DNA from: Flexivirga caeni | GTDB lineage: Bacteria; Actinomycetota; Actinomycetes; Actinomycetales; Dermatophilaceae | DNA: 64,000 nt | NCBI RefSeq assembly: GCF_003724155.1 | Contig: NZ_RJJQ01000015.1 | Span: 1 to 64,000 of the forward strand | Direction of reading: 5' to 3' | Program-made: the position numbers and the translations under genes | Shown: positions 42,951 to 52,177 of the stretch, piece by piece | Position numbering within the stretch: the first letter of the stretch is position 1 | How the letters are laid out: every line of letters starts with the position of its first letter | Notes under the pieces: model-generated | Told to the model about the DNA's origin: nothing | Databases searched by the model: none | Seen by the model: only the letters and a program-made list of their open reading frames with translations

Positions 42951-44042
42951 ATGAAAGCCTTCGGTTTCCTGAGTTTCGGGCATTACGGGCCGGTCCGCGG
43001 ATCGCAGACTCCCGACGCAGCGGCGGCGCTCAAGCAGTCGGTGGAACTCGCTGTCGCGGCGGACGAGCTCGGTGTCAATGCCGCCTCGTTCCGGGTCCAC
43101 CACTTCGAGCGCCAGTTTTCCTCGCCGATCCCGCTGCTGGCGACGATCACGGCGCGCACCCGGCGGATCGAGGTCGGCACCGGCGTGATCGACATGCGTT
43201 ACGAAAACCCGCTCCAGCTGGCCGAGGAACTCGGTGCGCTGGACCTGCTGAGCGATCAGCGGCTGGCCATCGGGATCTCCCGCGGTTCACCCGAGACCGC
43301 GATCCGCGGCTACGAGGCGTTCGGCTACACCGGCGCGCAGGATCCGCGCGGCGGCGATCTGGCGCGGGCCAAGTTCGCGACCTTCCTCGACGCGATCAGC
43401 GGCGAGCGGATGGTCGACGCCGACCCGCAGCGGACGCTGCCCGGCACCCGGTTGCGCATCGAACCGCGCTCCGAGGGTTTGCGCGATCGCATCTGGTGGG
43501 GTTCGGGCACTCGCGAAACCGCCGAGTGGGTCGGCGCACTCGGGCTCAACCTGATGTCGTCCACGCTGCTCACCGAGGCCAACGGCGAGGCGTTCGGCGA
43601 CCTGCAGGGGGAACAGATCGACCGTTTCCGGGCGGCGTATGCCGCGGCCGGTCACACCGGTCGTCCGCGAGTCTCGGTCTCCCGCAGCATCTTTCCGATC
43701 GTCGACGAGCTCGACGCGGCATACTTCGGCGGCGCACAGGACGGCGACCAGGTCGGCGTCATCGACGGTTTCCACTCCACGTTCGGCAAGACGTATGCCG
43801 ACGCGCCCGACCGGCTGATCGAGCAGCTGCGCGGCGATGCCGCGGTCATGGCGGCCGACACCGTGCTGCTCACCGTGCCGAACCAGCTCGGCGTCGATTA
43901 CAACGCGCATGTGCTGCAGGCCTTCGCCGAGCACGTCGCGCCGGCGCTGGGCTGGCGGCCGAACACCGAGGGACCCGTTGTGGGCGACTCGGTGACGGGC
44001 GGCCCGGTCCCGGGTGACTCGGTCCCCGCGCTCGCCGACTGA
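42951..44042 (+). CDS. Luciferase-like (LLM) flavin-dependent oxidoreductase
   Basis: The 363-residue product begins MKAFGFLSFGHYG. It has the LLM TIM-barrel pattern: FRVHHFERQFSSPIPLLATI, GTGVIDMRYENPLQLAEELG, and GISRGSPETAI. It would use reduced flavin with an organic substrate, possibly in the catabolic group upstream. ATG 42951 was chosen; a GTG six codons earlier remains possible. It ends before the long hairpin 44060-44117. Substrate unknown. Confidence 0.85.
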   Translation: MKAFGFLSFGHYGPVRGSQTPDAAAALKQSVELAVAADELGVNAASFRVHHFERQFSSPIPLLATITARTRRIEVGTGVIDMRYENPLQLAEELGALDLLSDQRLAIGISRGSPETAIRGYEAFGYTGAQDPRGGDLARAKFATFLDAISGERMVDADPQRTLPGTRLRIEPRSEGLRDRIWWGSGTRETAEWVGALGLNLMSSTLLTEANGEAFGDLQGEQIDRFRAAYAAAGHTGRPRVSVSRSIFPIVDELDAAYFGGAQDGDQVGVIDGFHSTFGKTYADAPDRLIEQLRGDAAVMAADTVLLTVPNQLGVDYNAHVLQAFAEHVAPALGWRPNTEGPVVGDSVTGGPVPGDSVPALAD

Positions 44043-44059
44043 CGATCGAAACCGCGGCT

Positions 44060-44117
44060 GACGCTCGAACCCGCCATTGACGCCGCAGCAGCGGCGTCAA
44101 TGGCGGGCTCGAGCGTC
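44060..44117. terminator. Long palindrome upstream of fdhA
   Basis: A 27-base stem (44060-44086 with 44091-44117, one mismatch) closes around a 4-base AGCA loop. Inner arms are GACGCCGC and GCGGCGTC. It separates the LLM gene from the formate dehydrogenase operon and is a probable terminator of the preceding gene. Confidence 0.7.
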
Positions 44118-44170
44118 AATGGGGAGTCGACTGAGGACTGCGGACTCATCGAGGTGGCTACAGTTACCTC

Positions 44171-47100
44171 GTGGGCAGGCTGAGCACGCTGCAGTGGCCG
44201 GTGGTCCGGCAGTTGCGCACCGGCGACAGGACCGGGCGCGGCGTCGCTGCGACGTCGCCCACCACCCGCGACCTGCAGCCGCGCACGACCACCGCGGACC
44301 GGGTGGTGCAGAGCGTCTGCCCCTATTGCGCGGTCGGCTGTGGCCAGCAGGTCTACGTCAAGGACGAGAAGGTCGTCCAGATCGAGGGCGACCCCGATTC
44401 GCCGATCTCCCGGGGCCGGCTGTGCCCCAAGGGTTCGGCGAGCGAGCAACTGGTCAACGCGCCCGGCCGGCAGTACGAAGTGCTTTACCGCAAGCCGCGC
44501 GGCACGCAGTGGGAGCGACTCGATCGGGACAGCGCCATCGAGATGATCGCGCAGCGCTTCGTGCAGTCCCGGCGCAACAGGTGGCAGGAGCGCGACGACG
44601 AAGGCCGGATCCTGCGCCGCACCATGGGCATTGCCTCGCTCGGTGGTGCGACGCTCGACAACGAAGAGAACTACCTGATCAAGAAGCTCTTCACCGCGGC
44701 CGGCGCGATCCAGATCGAGAACCAAGCCCGCATTTGACACTCCGCCACGGTTCCCGGTCTGGGGACCTCGTTCGGGCGCGGCGGCGCCACCCAAACGCTG
44801 CAAGACATGGCCAATGCGGACTGCATCGTGCTGCAGGGCGGCAATATGGCGGAGGCGCACCCGGTCGGATTCCAATGGGTCGCTGAAGCAAAAGCCCGCG
44901 GTGCCAAGGTGATTCACGTCGACCCGCGCTTCACGCGCACGTCTGCCGTGGCCGACAAGCACATCGCGATCCGCGTCGGATCGGACGTCGCGTTGCTCGG
45001 GGCGCTCATCAACCACGTGCTGACCCATGACCTGTGGTTCAGGGACTACGTGCTCGCCTACACCAACGCGGCGCGGCTGGTCAGCGCCGACTTCCGCGAC
45101 ACTGAGGACCTCGGCGGACTCTTCTCCGGGTTCGACCCCGAGACCGGCACCTACGACAACACCACCTGGGCGTATGACGAGGGCAGCGACGACACGCTGC
45201 AAGACCCCCGGACCGTCTTCCAGATCCTCAAGCGGCACTACGCGCGCTACACCCCGGAACTGGTCCAGCAGGTGTGCGGCATCTCCGAAGCCGACTTCAT
45301 CTATCTCGCCGACGCGGTGACCGGCAACTCCGGCCGGGAGCGCACCACCTGCTGGGCGTATGCCACCGGCTGGACGCAGCACACCTTCGGCGCCCAGTTC
45401 ATCCGGACCGCGGCGGTGCTGCAGCTGTTGCTCGGCAATGTCGGCCGGCCCGGCTCGGGGATCATGGCGCTGCGAGGGCATGCCAGCATTCAGGGATCTA
45501 CCGACATACCAACGCTTTTCAATTTGTTTCCGGGATATCTGCCGATGCCGGTGGCAGGTCGGCACGACACGTTGGACGCCTACCTGGCCGCAGTCGGCAA
45601 CACGCAGCAGAAGGGCTTCTGGGCGAACGCCGACACCTATTTCGTGAGCCTGATGAAGGCTTACTTCGGGGATGCCGCAACCGCCGAGAATGACTGGTAT
45701 TTCGACAGGTTGCCGCGGCTGACCGGTCCACACAGCACCTACGAGACCGCAATGGCGATGATCGACGATCAGGTCGAGGGCTACTTCGTGCTGGGCCAGA
45801 ATCCGGCCGTCGGGTCCGCCAATGGCAAGCTGCAGCGCGAGGCGATGCGGCACCTGAAGTGGCTGGTCGTGCGCGACCTCAGCCTTATCGAGAGTGCGAC
45901 CTGGTGGCAGGACTCGCCGGAGGTGCTGTCCGGCGAGGTGCGCACCGAGGACATCGAGACGGAGGTGTTCTTCCTCCCGGCGGCGACCCACGTGGAGAAG
46001 GCCGGCTCTTTCACCCAGACGCAGCGGCTGCTGCAGTGGCGGCACCAGGCGGTGCAGCCGCCGGGCGAGTGCCAGAGCGAGCTCGACTTCTTCCTGGAGC
46101 TGGGACAGCGCATCCGCAGCCTTGTCGCTGATTCGGGCGATGAACGCGACCGCCCACTGCTCGACATGACCTGGGACTACCCCGACGACGAGACCGGCAA
46201 CCCCGACCCGCAGGCGGTCCTGCGTGAGATCAACGGCTACCGCACCGGCGAGCACGGTCAGCGCGAATTGGTCTCTGGTTTCGGCGAATTGAAGGCGGAC
46301 GGCTCCACGTCGAGCGGATGCTGGATCTATGCCGGGGTGTTCGCGGGCGACGAGAACAAGGCAGCGCGCCGGGTGCCCGGTGGTGGCGCAGGCGTCAGCC
46401 AATCGCAGTGGGGCTGGGCGTGGCCGGCCGACCGGCGGATCCTGTACAACCGCGCGTCCGCAGACCCGGACGGCAAGCCGTGGAGTGACCGCAAGAAGTA
46501 CATCTGGTGGGACGAGGAGCAGCAGCGCTGGGTCGGGGACGACGTGCCCGATTTCCCGGTCGACCGCGCGCCGCACAGCCGGCCGGATCCCGCTCTGGGC
46601 GGTCCGGCGGCTCTGGGCGGTGACGATCCGTTCATCATGCAGTCGGACGGCAAGGGCTGGCTTTTCGCGCCGTCCGGGCTGGTGGACGGTCCATTGCCGA
46701 CCCATTTCGAGCCGCAGGAGTCTCCGGTCCGCAATCTGCTCTATCCGCAGCAGCAGAGTCCGGCACGAGTGATCTACCCGCGCGAGGACAACCTGGATGC
46801 GCCCAGTGCGGGGGAGCAGGGTGCGGACGTGTTCCCGTTCGTGTTCACGACCTACCGGCTGACCGAGCACCACACCGCCGGCGGGATGAGCCGCTGGCTG
46901 CCCTACCTGTCCGAGTTGCAGCCGGAGATGTTCTGCGAGGTGTCCCCGCAGCTTGCCGCGGAGCGCGGTCTGGTCAACGAAGGCTGGGCGACCATCGTGT
47001 CGCCACGGGCCGTCATCGAGGCGAAAGTGCTGGTCACCGAGAGAATGACGCCGCTGACGATCGACGGCCGCACCGTGCACCAGATCGGGCTGCCCTACCA

Positions 47101-47389
47101 CTGGGGCGTCGGCAACGAAGCACTCGTTACAGGCGATGCCGCGAACGACCTGATCGGGGTGACACTGGACCCCAATGTGCTCATCCAGGAGTCGAAAGTC
47201 GGGTCGTGCGACATCGTCGCCGGCCGGCGGCCACGCGGAGCCGCGGCCGAGGCGCTGCTCGCGTCATACAACGAACGGGCGGGGGTGACCGTGCAGACTG
47301 ATAACCAGCGGATCACCGATCCGCCGGCCGAGTTGCACGATCCGGCGCCGGGCGACGACCGAGACCAGGAAGGATGGACCCGATGGTGA
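44171..47389 (+). CDS. fdhA: Formate dehydrogenase alpha subunit, selenoprotein
   Basis: The frame is read through an in-frame TGA (44735-44737, codon 189) as selenocysteine, giving a 1072-residue protein. A [4Fe-4S] cluster is bound by Cys50, Cys53, Cys57 and Cys85 (CPYCAVGC, LCPKGS). The Mo/W-bis-MGD domain follows, with IENQARI-Sec-HSATVPGLG at the active site, in line with FdnG/FdoG enzymes. It oxidises formate and passes electrons to FdhB. The N-terminus lacks a twin-arginine signal, so the enzyme probably faces the cytoplasm. GTG 44171 is chosen. Standard gene callers would split it at the TGA. Confidence 0.93.
44735..44767 (+). promoter_or_regulatory. UGA-Sec codon and bacterial SECIS hairpin of fdhA
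   Basis: The TGA at 44735-44737 is followed by a 7-bp stem (GGTTCCC at 44749-44755, GGGGACC at 44761-44767) around the loop GGTCT (44756-44760). The loop begins 21 bases after the U of UGA, the same distance as in E. coli fdhF, and the loop sequence also matches. SelB bound here directs selenocysteine insertion. Confidence 0.92.
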
Positions 47390-48408
47390 ACTCCTGGAAC
47401 CCGGTGCGCGGTGGCTGGGCGCATGAGCTGTCTGGCCCGACCGACCCTGCCACCGACTCCGGCTGGACCGAGCATGAAGCGCGCAGAGGGTTTTTCACCG
47501 ATACCTCGATCTGCATCGGCTGCAAGGCGTGCGAGGTGGCGTGCAAGGAGTGGAACCGCAATCCGCGCGACGGGGATCTCGAACTCACCGGCTGGTCCTA
47601 TGACAACACCCAGGGGCTCGGCGCGAGCACCTGGCGGCACGTCGCGTTCATCGAGCAGGACGCCGCGCGCGTCGAGCAGGCCCGCGAGTCCGGGCGCCGC
47701 CTGGTCGATCTTGGTATGCCGAGGATCGGCGCCCCGACCGCCGACGCGCCCGTCGATCGCACCCCACCTGACACCGCGGAGTTCCGCTGGCTGATGGCCT
47801 CCGACGTGTGCAAGCACTGCACGCACGCCGGGTGCTTGGATGTCTGTCCGACCGGAGCGCTCTTCCGCACTGAATTCGGTTCTGTCGTGGTGCAACCCGA
47901 CGTGTGCAACGGGTGCGGCACCTGCGTCGCCGGCTGTCCGTTCGGCGTCATCGAACGCCGCAGCGACGGCACGGCCGCACCCACCACCCGGGAGGGCGAG
48001 CGCAAGGGCGAGCAGCCGAAGGTGCCCCGCCGGGGAGTCGCCCAGAAATGCACACTCTGCTACGACCGCCTGGTCGACGGGCAGACCCCGGCATGTGCCA
48101 AGACGTGCCCGACCACGTCCATCAAGTTCGGTGAACACGCGGAACTCGTTGCGGCTGCTCGTGATCGGGTCAGAGAACTGCATGAGCAGGGTATGCCGGA
48201 GGCGCGGCTGTATGGCGCCAACGAACTCGACGGAGTCGGCGGCACGGGGTCGGTCTTCCTGCTGCTCGACGAGCCGGAGGTCTACGGCCTGCCACCGGAC
48301 CCGCGGGTGCCGACGGCCGACCTGCAGGTGATGTTCCGGCGTGCGGGCTTCGCCGCGGCAGGGATGGTCGCAGCGGCCGTCGTCGCGTTCGTCGGCGGTG
48401 GCCGGTGA
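47383..48408 (+). CDS. fdhB: Formate dehydrogenase iron-sulfur subunit
   Basis: The 341-residue protein has four [4Fe-4S] motifs: CIGCKACEVACK, CKHCTHAGCLDVCP, CNGCGTCVAGCP and CTLC...CAKTCP. A C-terminal hydrophobic segment (GFAAAGMVAAAVVAFVGG) may anchor it. It relays electrons from FdhA to the membrane subunit. The ATG at 47383 has AGGAAGG at 47367-47373 and overlaps the fdhA stop. Its own stop overlaps the NrfD start. Confidence 0.9.
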   Translation: MVNSWNPVRGGWAHELSGPTDPATDSGWTEHEARRGFFTDTSICIGCKACEVACKEWNRNPRDGDLELTGWSYDNTQGLGASTWRHVAFIEQDAARVEQARESGRRLVDLGMPRIGAPTADAPVDRTPPDTAEFRWLMASDVCKHCTHAGCLDVCPTGALFRTEFGSVVVQPDVCNGCGTCVAGCPFGVIERRSDGTAAPTTREGERKGEQPKVPRRGVAQKCTLCYDRLVDGQTPACAKTCPTTSIKFGEHAELVAAARDRVRELHEQGMPEARLYGANELDGVGGTGSVFLLLDEPEVYGLPPDPRVPTADLQVMFRRAGFAAAGMVAAAVVAFVGGGR

Positions 48409-49496
48409 GCACATCCGACTTCGATCAGTTCCGGCCACCGGAACCGCGCCGAAAAGGTCGTAATTTCGGGCGGATTCGGCGTCCGAAGCGACGGCAGCGC
48501 ACCGATGGCTCGGCCGAGATGATGATGGTTCCCGAAGTGGAGTTCACCTCATACTACGGCCGCGCGATCGTCAAGCCACCGCCGTGGGGAGACCTGATCG
48601 CGTCATACCTCTTCCTCGGCGGGGTGGCCGGCGGCTCCGGGCTGCTCGCCTTCGGTGCCCAGTTGACCGGGCGAAAACTGTTGTGCCGCAACGCTCGACT
48701 CGGCGCGATCGCTGCTGTCTCGATCGGCGGTGCTGCGCTGGTGGCCGACCTCGGCCGGCCGGACCGCTTCTACAACATGCTGCGCACCATCAAGCCGACC
48801 TCGCCGATGAGCATCGGGTCGTGGATCCTCACGGCATACAGCGGCGGCATGGGGGTGGCTGCCGTGTCCGAAATCGACCGGCTCACGCGAAACCGGCTGC
48901 CGCTCGGGCCATTTCGTGGTCTGCTGTCGTTCGCCGAGCCGGTGGGCGGGGCGGTTGCCGCAGCGTTCGGGCCACCGCTGGCGGCATACACCGCCGTGCT
49001 GCTGTCCGACACCGCGAACCCGACCTGGAACGCTGCCCACCGCGACCTGCCATTCGTGTTCGTCAGCTCGGCCAGCCTGGCCGCGAGTGGGCTGGCGATG
49101 GTGACGACGCCGACCCGCGAGACCCGCCCGGCCCGGGTGCTTGCGGTGATCGGCGTTGCTGGTGACTTGATCGGGACGCGCTGGATGGAGCGCCGGATGG
49201 ACCCGGTCGCGGCCGAGCCGCTGCACCAGGGCCGGCCGGGCACGCTGCTGCGCTGGAGCGAACGCCTTGCAGCCGCAGGCGGTTTCGGTGCGCTGCTGCT
49301 CGGCGGCCATCGTCTGCCCGCGGCCCTCGCTGGTATCGCGCTGCTCGGGGCCTCGGCCTGCACCCGTTTCGGCATCCTGGAGGCAGGCATCAACTCGGCG
49401 AAGGATCCGCGCTACACGATCGAGCCGCAGCGCCGTCGCCTCGAAGAGCGTCGCGCCGCCGGCATCACGGACGACTCGATCACCACCGTCGGCTGA
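48405..49496 (+). CDS. NrfD-type membrane quinone subunit of formate dehydrogenase
   Basis: The 363-residue protein has a basic N-terminal region and about eight membrane helices. The NrfD/PsrC pattern is present: SYLFLGGVAGGSGLLAFGAQ, DLGRPDRFYNMLRTIKPTSPM and SIGSWILTAYSGG. It would pass electrons from FdhB to the quinone pool. It starts at GTG 48405 with a 4-base overlap and closes the operon. Confidence 0.85.
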   Translation: MSTSDFDQFRPPEPRRKGRNFGRIRRPKRRQRTDGSAEMMMVPEVEFTSYYGRAIVKPPPWGDLIASYLFLGGVAGGSGLLAFGAQLTGRKLLCRNARLGAIAAVSIGGAALVADLGRPDRFYNMLRTIKPTSPMSIGSWILTAYSGGMGVAAVSEIDRLTRNRLPLGPFRGLLSFAEPVGGAVAAAFGPPLAAYTAVLLSDTANPTWNAAHRDLPFVFVSSASLAASGLAMVTTPTRETRPARVLAVIGVAGDLIGTRWMERRMDPVAAEPLHQGRPGTLLRWSERLAAAGGFGALLLGGHRLPAALAGIALLGASACTRFGILEAGINSAKDPRYTIEPQRRRLEERRAAGITDDSITTVG

Positions 49497-49628
49497 GTTC
49501 GCTTGTCCGACCACTGACCACGGGTCGCGTGCACAAGTGGCAACGGTCGCTGTTTCGGCACGTGATTTCGCCGCGAACCTGTACCTAACCGGCAACGGTC
49601 GCGAGAACGGGACGGGTGCGCTACCTGG
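49497..49628. other. Intergenic stretch between the fdh operon and selD
   Basis: No gene is visible. The 12-base word GGCAACGGTCGC occurs twice as a direct repeat (near 49540 and 49590). I see no strong hairpin between the two convergent ends. Confidence 0.45.
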
Positions 49629-50618
49629 TCAGCGGATCTCGATGCCTGGAGTAGCGACCGTGTGCCCGATCACCGGGTAGCCGGGCACCTCGCCGACCAC
49701 CAGCAGCCCGCCGGACGTCTGGGCGTCGGCGAGGAAGAGCAGGTCGTCGTCGGTGATGCCTGCCGCGGTCTCCAGGTGCGGGCGCACCCAGCTCAGGTTA
49801 CGCCGCGTCCCGCCGGAGACGTAGCCCGCGGCGAGCGCATCGAGGGCGCCGTCGACCGCAGGGACCGCGGACCGCTCGATCACGGCGCCGATGCCGGATG
49901 CGCGGCACAGCTTGTGCAAGTGGCCGAGCAGTCCGAAGCCCGTCACGTCGGTCGCGGCGGTGACACCGGCCGCGAGTGCGGCCGCAGCCGCGGCATCGTT
50001 GAGCGCGGTCATCGACGCGACTGCCGCCTCGAAGACTTCCCCGGTCTGCTTGTGACGGTTGTTGAGCAGCCCCACACCGATCGGCTTGGTGAGCGTCAGT
50101 GGCATACCCGGGGCTCCGGAATCGTTGCGTAGCAACCGGTTCGGGTCCGCGACACCGGTGACCGCCATACCGTACTTCGGCTCGGGATCGTCGATCGTGT
50201 GCCCCCCGATGACCGGGCAACCGGCTTGCCGGCCGACGTCCAGGCCACCGCGCAGGACCTCGGTCATCAGCTCCATCGGCAGCACGCCGCGCGGCCAGCC
50301 GACCAGGTTGATCGCGACGACCGGCCGCCCGCCCATTGCATAGATGTCGGACAACGCGTTCGCCGCGGCGATGCGTCCCCAGTCATAGGCGTCGTCCACG
50401 ACGGGTGTGAAGAAGTCAGCCGTCGACAGCACCGCCAGGTCGTCGCGGACGCGCACCGCGGCAGCGTCGTCGCCGTCGTCGAGGCCGACGAGCACATCAG
50501 GACCGGTCTGGCCGACCAGGCCGCGCACCGCGTCCTCCAGCTCACCCGCGGGGATCTTGCACGCGCAGCCGCCCCCGCGCGCGTAATCGGTCAGTCGCCG
50601 CGTCTCGATGCCGGTCAT
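49629..50618 (-). CDS. selD: Selenide, water dikinase
   Basis: The 329-residue protein has the N-terminal GGGCACKI loop with Cys18, Cys20 and Lys21 in place of the catalytic pair seen in E. coli. The AIR-synthase-like domains follow (GLDDGDDAAAVRV, KPIGVGLLNNRHKQTGE, TDVTGFGLLGHLHKL). It makes selenophosphate from selenide and ATP for Sec-tRNA synthesis. ATG 50618 is chosen; the frame also opens upstream, where it would translate the palindromic repeat. It is divergent from tRNA-Sec, selA and selB. Confidence 0.93.
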   Translation of the reverse strand: MTGIETRRLTDYARGGGCACKIPAGELEDAVRGLVGQTGPDVLVGLDDGDDAAAVRVRDDLAVLSTADFFTPVVDDAYDWGRIAAANALSDIYAMGGRPVVAINLVGWPRGVLPMELMTEVLRGGLDVGRQAGCPVIGGHTIDDPEPKYGMAVTGVADPNRLLRNDSGAPGMPLTLTKPIGVGLLNNRHKQTGEVFEAAVASMTALNDAAAAAALAAGVTAATDVTGFGLLGHLHKLCRASGIGAVIERSAVPAVDGALDALAAGYVSGGTRRNLSWVRPHLETAAGITDDDLLFLADAQTSGGLLVVGEVPGYPVIGHTVATPGIEIR

Positions 50619-50657
50619 ACGTACGAGCGTATGACGTGCCGCCCCACCACGCCGAAA

Positions 50658-50715
50658 GACGGCTTCCTCGGCGAGCGACGGCGTAATTGCACCGTCGCTC
50701 GGCGAGGAAGCCGTC
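50658..50715. repeat. Palindromic repeat between selD and tRNA-Sec
   Basis: A 24-base arm (50658-50681, from GACGGCTTCC to GAGCGACGG) is matched with one mismatch by 50692-50715. It is the cleanest member of the same type as 31437-31504 and 3776-3836. It lies between divergent transcription units, so it is not simply a terminator for converging genes. Confidence 0.8.
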
Positions 50716-50750
50716 ACTCGCGAGAGGGGGGAGCGGGTAGGTTGGCGGGT

Positions 50751-50846
50751 GGAGGCGTCAGGGTTCCTGGTGGGCCCCCCGGTCTTCAAAACCGGTGAGA
50801 CCGAGCAGCTCGGTCTGGCGGGTTCGATTCCCGTCCGTCTCCGCCA
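50751..50846 (+). tRNA. selC: tRNA-Sec (anticodon UCA)
   Basis: The 96-base gene, with CCA encoded at 50844-50846, has the acceptor GGAGGCG/CGUCUCC with one G-U pair. It has a D arm and an anticodon loop CUUCAAA with UCA at 50786-50788. The long variable arm (GAGACCGAGCAGCUCGGUCU) and the T arm GCGGGUUCGAUUCCCGU follow. UCA reads UGA. It sits between selD and selA. Confidence 0.93.
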
Positions 50847-50876
50847 AACTCATGTCGTACCCGACCGGAGGTGCCG

Positions 50877-52175
50877 ATGTCGCCGCAGGATCCGCGCAGC
50901 CGCATCCCGCGCACCGACGCGCTGCTTGCCTCGCCCGAGGTCGCGGCGGCTGCCGGCCGGCTTGGCCCGGATGCCCTGCGGCGCCTGGTGTCCGCGGCGC
51001 AGCAGCAGGCCCGCAGCGGTGAGATCGAGCCGGAACAGGTCGTCGCCGTGCTGACCGACTCGCTCCAGCGCCCACCGACCGGGTTGCGTCCGGTGCTCAA
51101 CGCGACGGGTGTCGTCATACACACCAACCTCGGACGGGCTCCGCTGTCGCCGGGGGCGATCGACGCGGTCACCGCGGCCGCAGGGTACGTCGACGTCGAG
51201 CTGGATCTCCCCTCCGGCGCGCGTTCCAAGCGTGGGCTGTCGGCCCGGGACGCCCTGCTCGCGCGCTGCCCCGCAGCGCAGCAGGCGCTCGTCGTCAACA
51301 ACGGCGCGGCGGCGCTTGTCCTGGCCACGACCACACTCGCGCAAGGACGCGAAATAATCGTCAGCAGAGGCGAACTCGTCGAGATTGGCGCCGGTTTCCG
51401 GCTGCCCGACCTGATTGCGTCGACGGGTGCACGATTGCGCGAGATCGGCACCACCAACCGCACGCATCTGCGCGACTATGCCGAAGCCATCGGGCCCGAC
51501 ACCGGCGCCATTCTCAAGGTCCACCCGAGCAACTTCCGGGTCGATGGTTTCACCGCATCGGTCACGGTCGCCGAACTGCGCGCAGTGGCAACCGAAAACA
51601 AGCTCCCCCTGCTCGTCGACTTGGGCAGTGGGCTCCTCGAGCACGACCCGGTCATCCCGGACGAGCCGGACGCCGGCACCACGCTGGCGGCAGGGGCCGA
51701 CGTCGTCACCGCAAGCGGCGACAAGCTGCTCGGTGGCCCGCAGGCAGGAATTGTGCTGGGGTGCAAGGAGATTGTCGACCGTATGGCGCAGCACCCTCTC
51801 GCCCGCGCCGTCCGGGCCGACAAGCTCGCACTCGCCGCACTCGAAGCGACACTCAACGGCCCGGTGACGCCGACCGCAGCCTCGCTGCACGCGGACTCGG
51901 ACCGCCTGGCGGAGCGAGCGGCCCTGCTGGCCGCGGCGACCGACGGAGAGGTGGTGCCGCATGACGGCCGCGTCGGTGGTGGCGGCGCGCCCGGAGTCCC
52001 ACTCGGCGGCTGGGCTGTGGCGTTGCCCGAAAACCTTGCTCCCGCATTGCGTGTCGGCGATCCAGCGGTGCTGCCGCGGGTGCACGGCGGACACTGCCTG
52101 ATCGACCTGCGGTGCGTGCCGGAGGCCGACGACGAGCGGCTGACGGCAGCCGTAGTCGCTGCCCTGGGGCGATAA
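50877..52175 (+). CDS. selA: L-seryl-tRNA(Sec) selenium transferase
   Basis: The 432-residue PLP enzyme has the Lys in SGDKLLGGPQAG and the conserved RPVLNATGVVIHTNLGRAPLS. It converts Ser-tRNA(Sec) to Sec-tRNA(Sec) using selenophosphate. ATG 50877 was chosen with GGAGG at 50867-50871; the GTG at 50871 is overlapped by that site. selB starts 2 bases after its stop. Confidence 0.93.
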   Translation: MSPQDPRSRIPRTDALLASPEVAAAAGRLGPDALRRLVSAAQQQARSGEIEPEQVVAVLTDSLQRPPTGLRPVLNATGVVIHTNLGRAPLSPGAIDAVTAAAGYVDVELDLPSGARSKRGLSARDALLARCPAAQQALVVNNGAAALVLATTTLAQGREIIVSRGELVEIGAGFRLPDLIASTGARLREIGTTNRTHLRDYAEAIGPDTGAILKVHPSNFRVDGFTASVTVAELRAVATENKLPLLVDLGSGLLEHDPVIPDEPDAGTTLAAGADVVTASGDKLLGGPQAGIVLGCKEIVDRMAQHPLARAVRADKLALAALEATLNGPVTPTAASLHADSDRLAERAALLAAATDGEVVPHDGRVGGGGAPGVPLGGWAVALPENLAPALRVGDPAVLPRVHGGHCLIDLRCVPEADDERLTAAVVAALGR

Positions 52176-52177
52176 CG

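Noticed and set aside
44735-44737. Premature stop splitting fdhA into a pseudogene
   Set aside because: The codon is a UGA at the known Sec position, both sides are in one frame, a SECIS hairpin follows, and all sel genes are adjacent.
43898-47101. 1067-codon minus-strand frame antisense to fdhA
   Set aside because: It has no recognisable domain and lies opposite a strongly conserved selenoprotein gene; such long antisense frames are common at this GC content.
50619-50789. N-terminal extension of selD
   Set aside because: The extra 57 codons translate the palindromic repeat; family similarity begins at the ATG at 50618.
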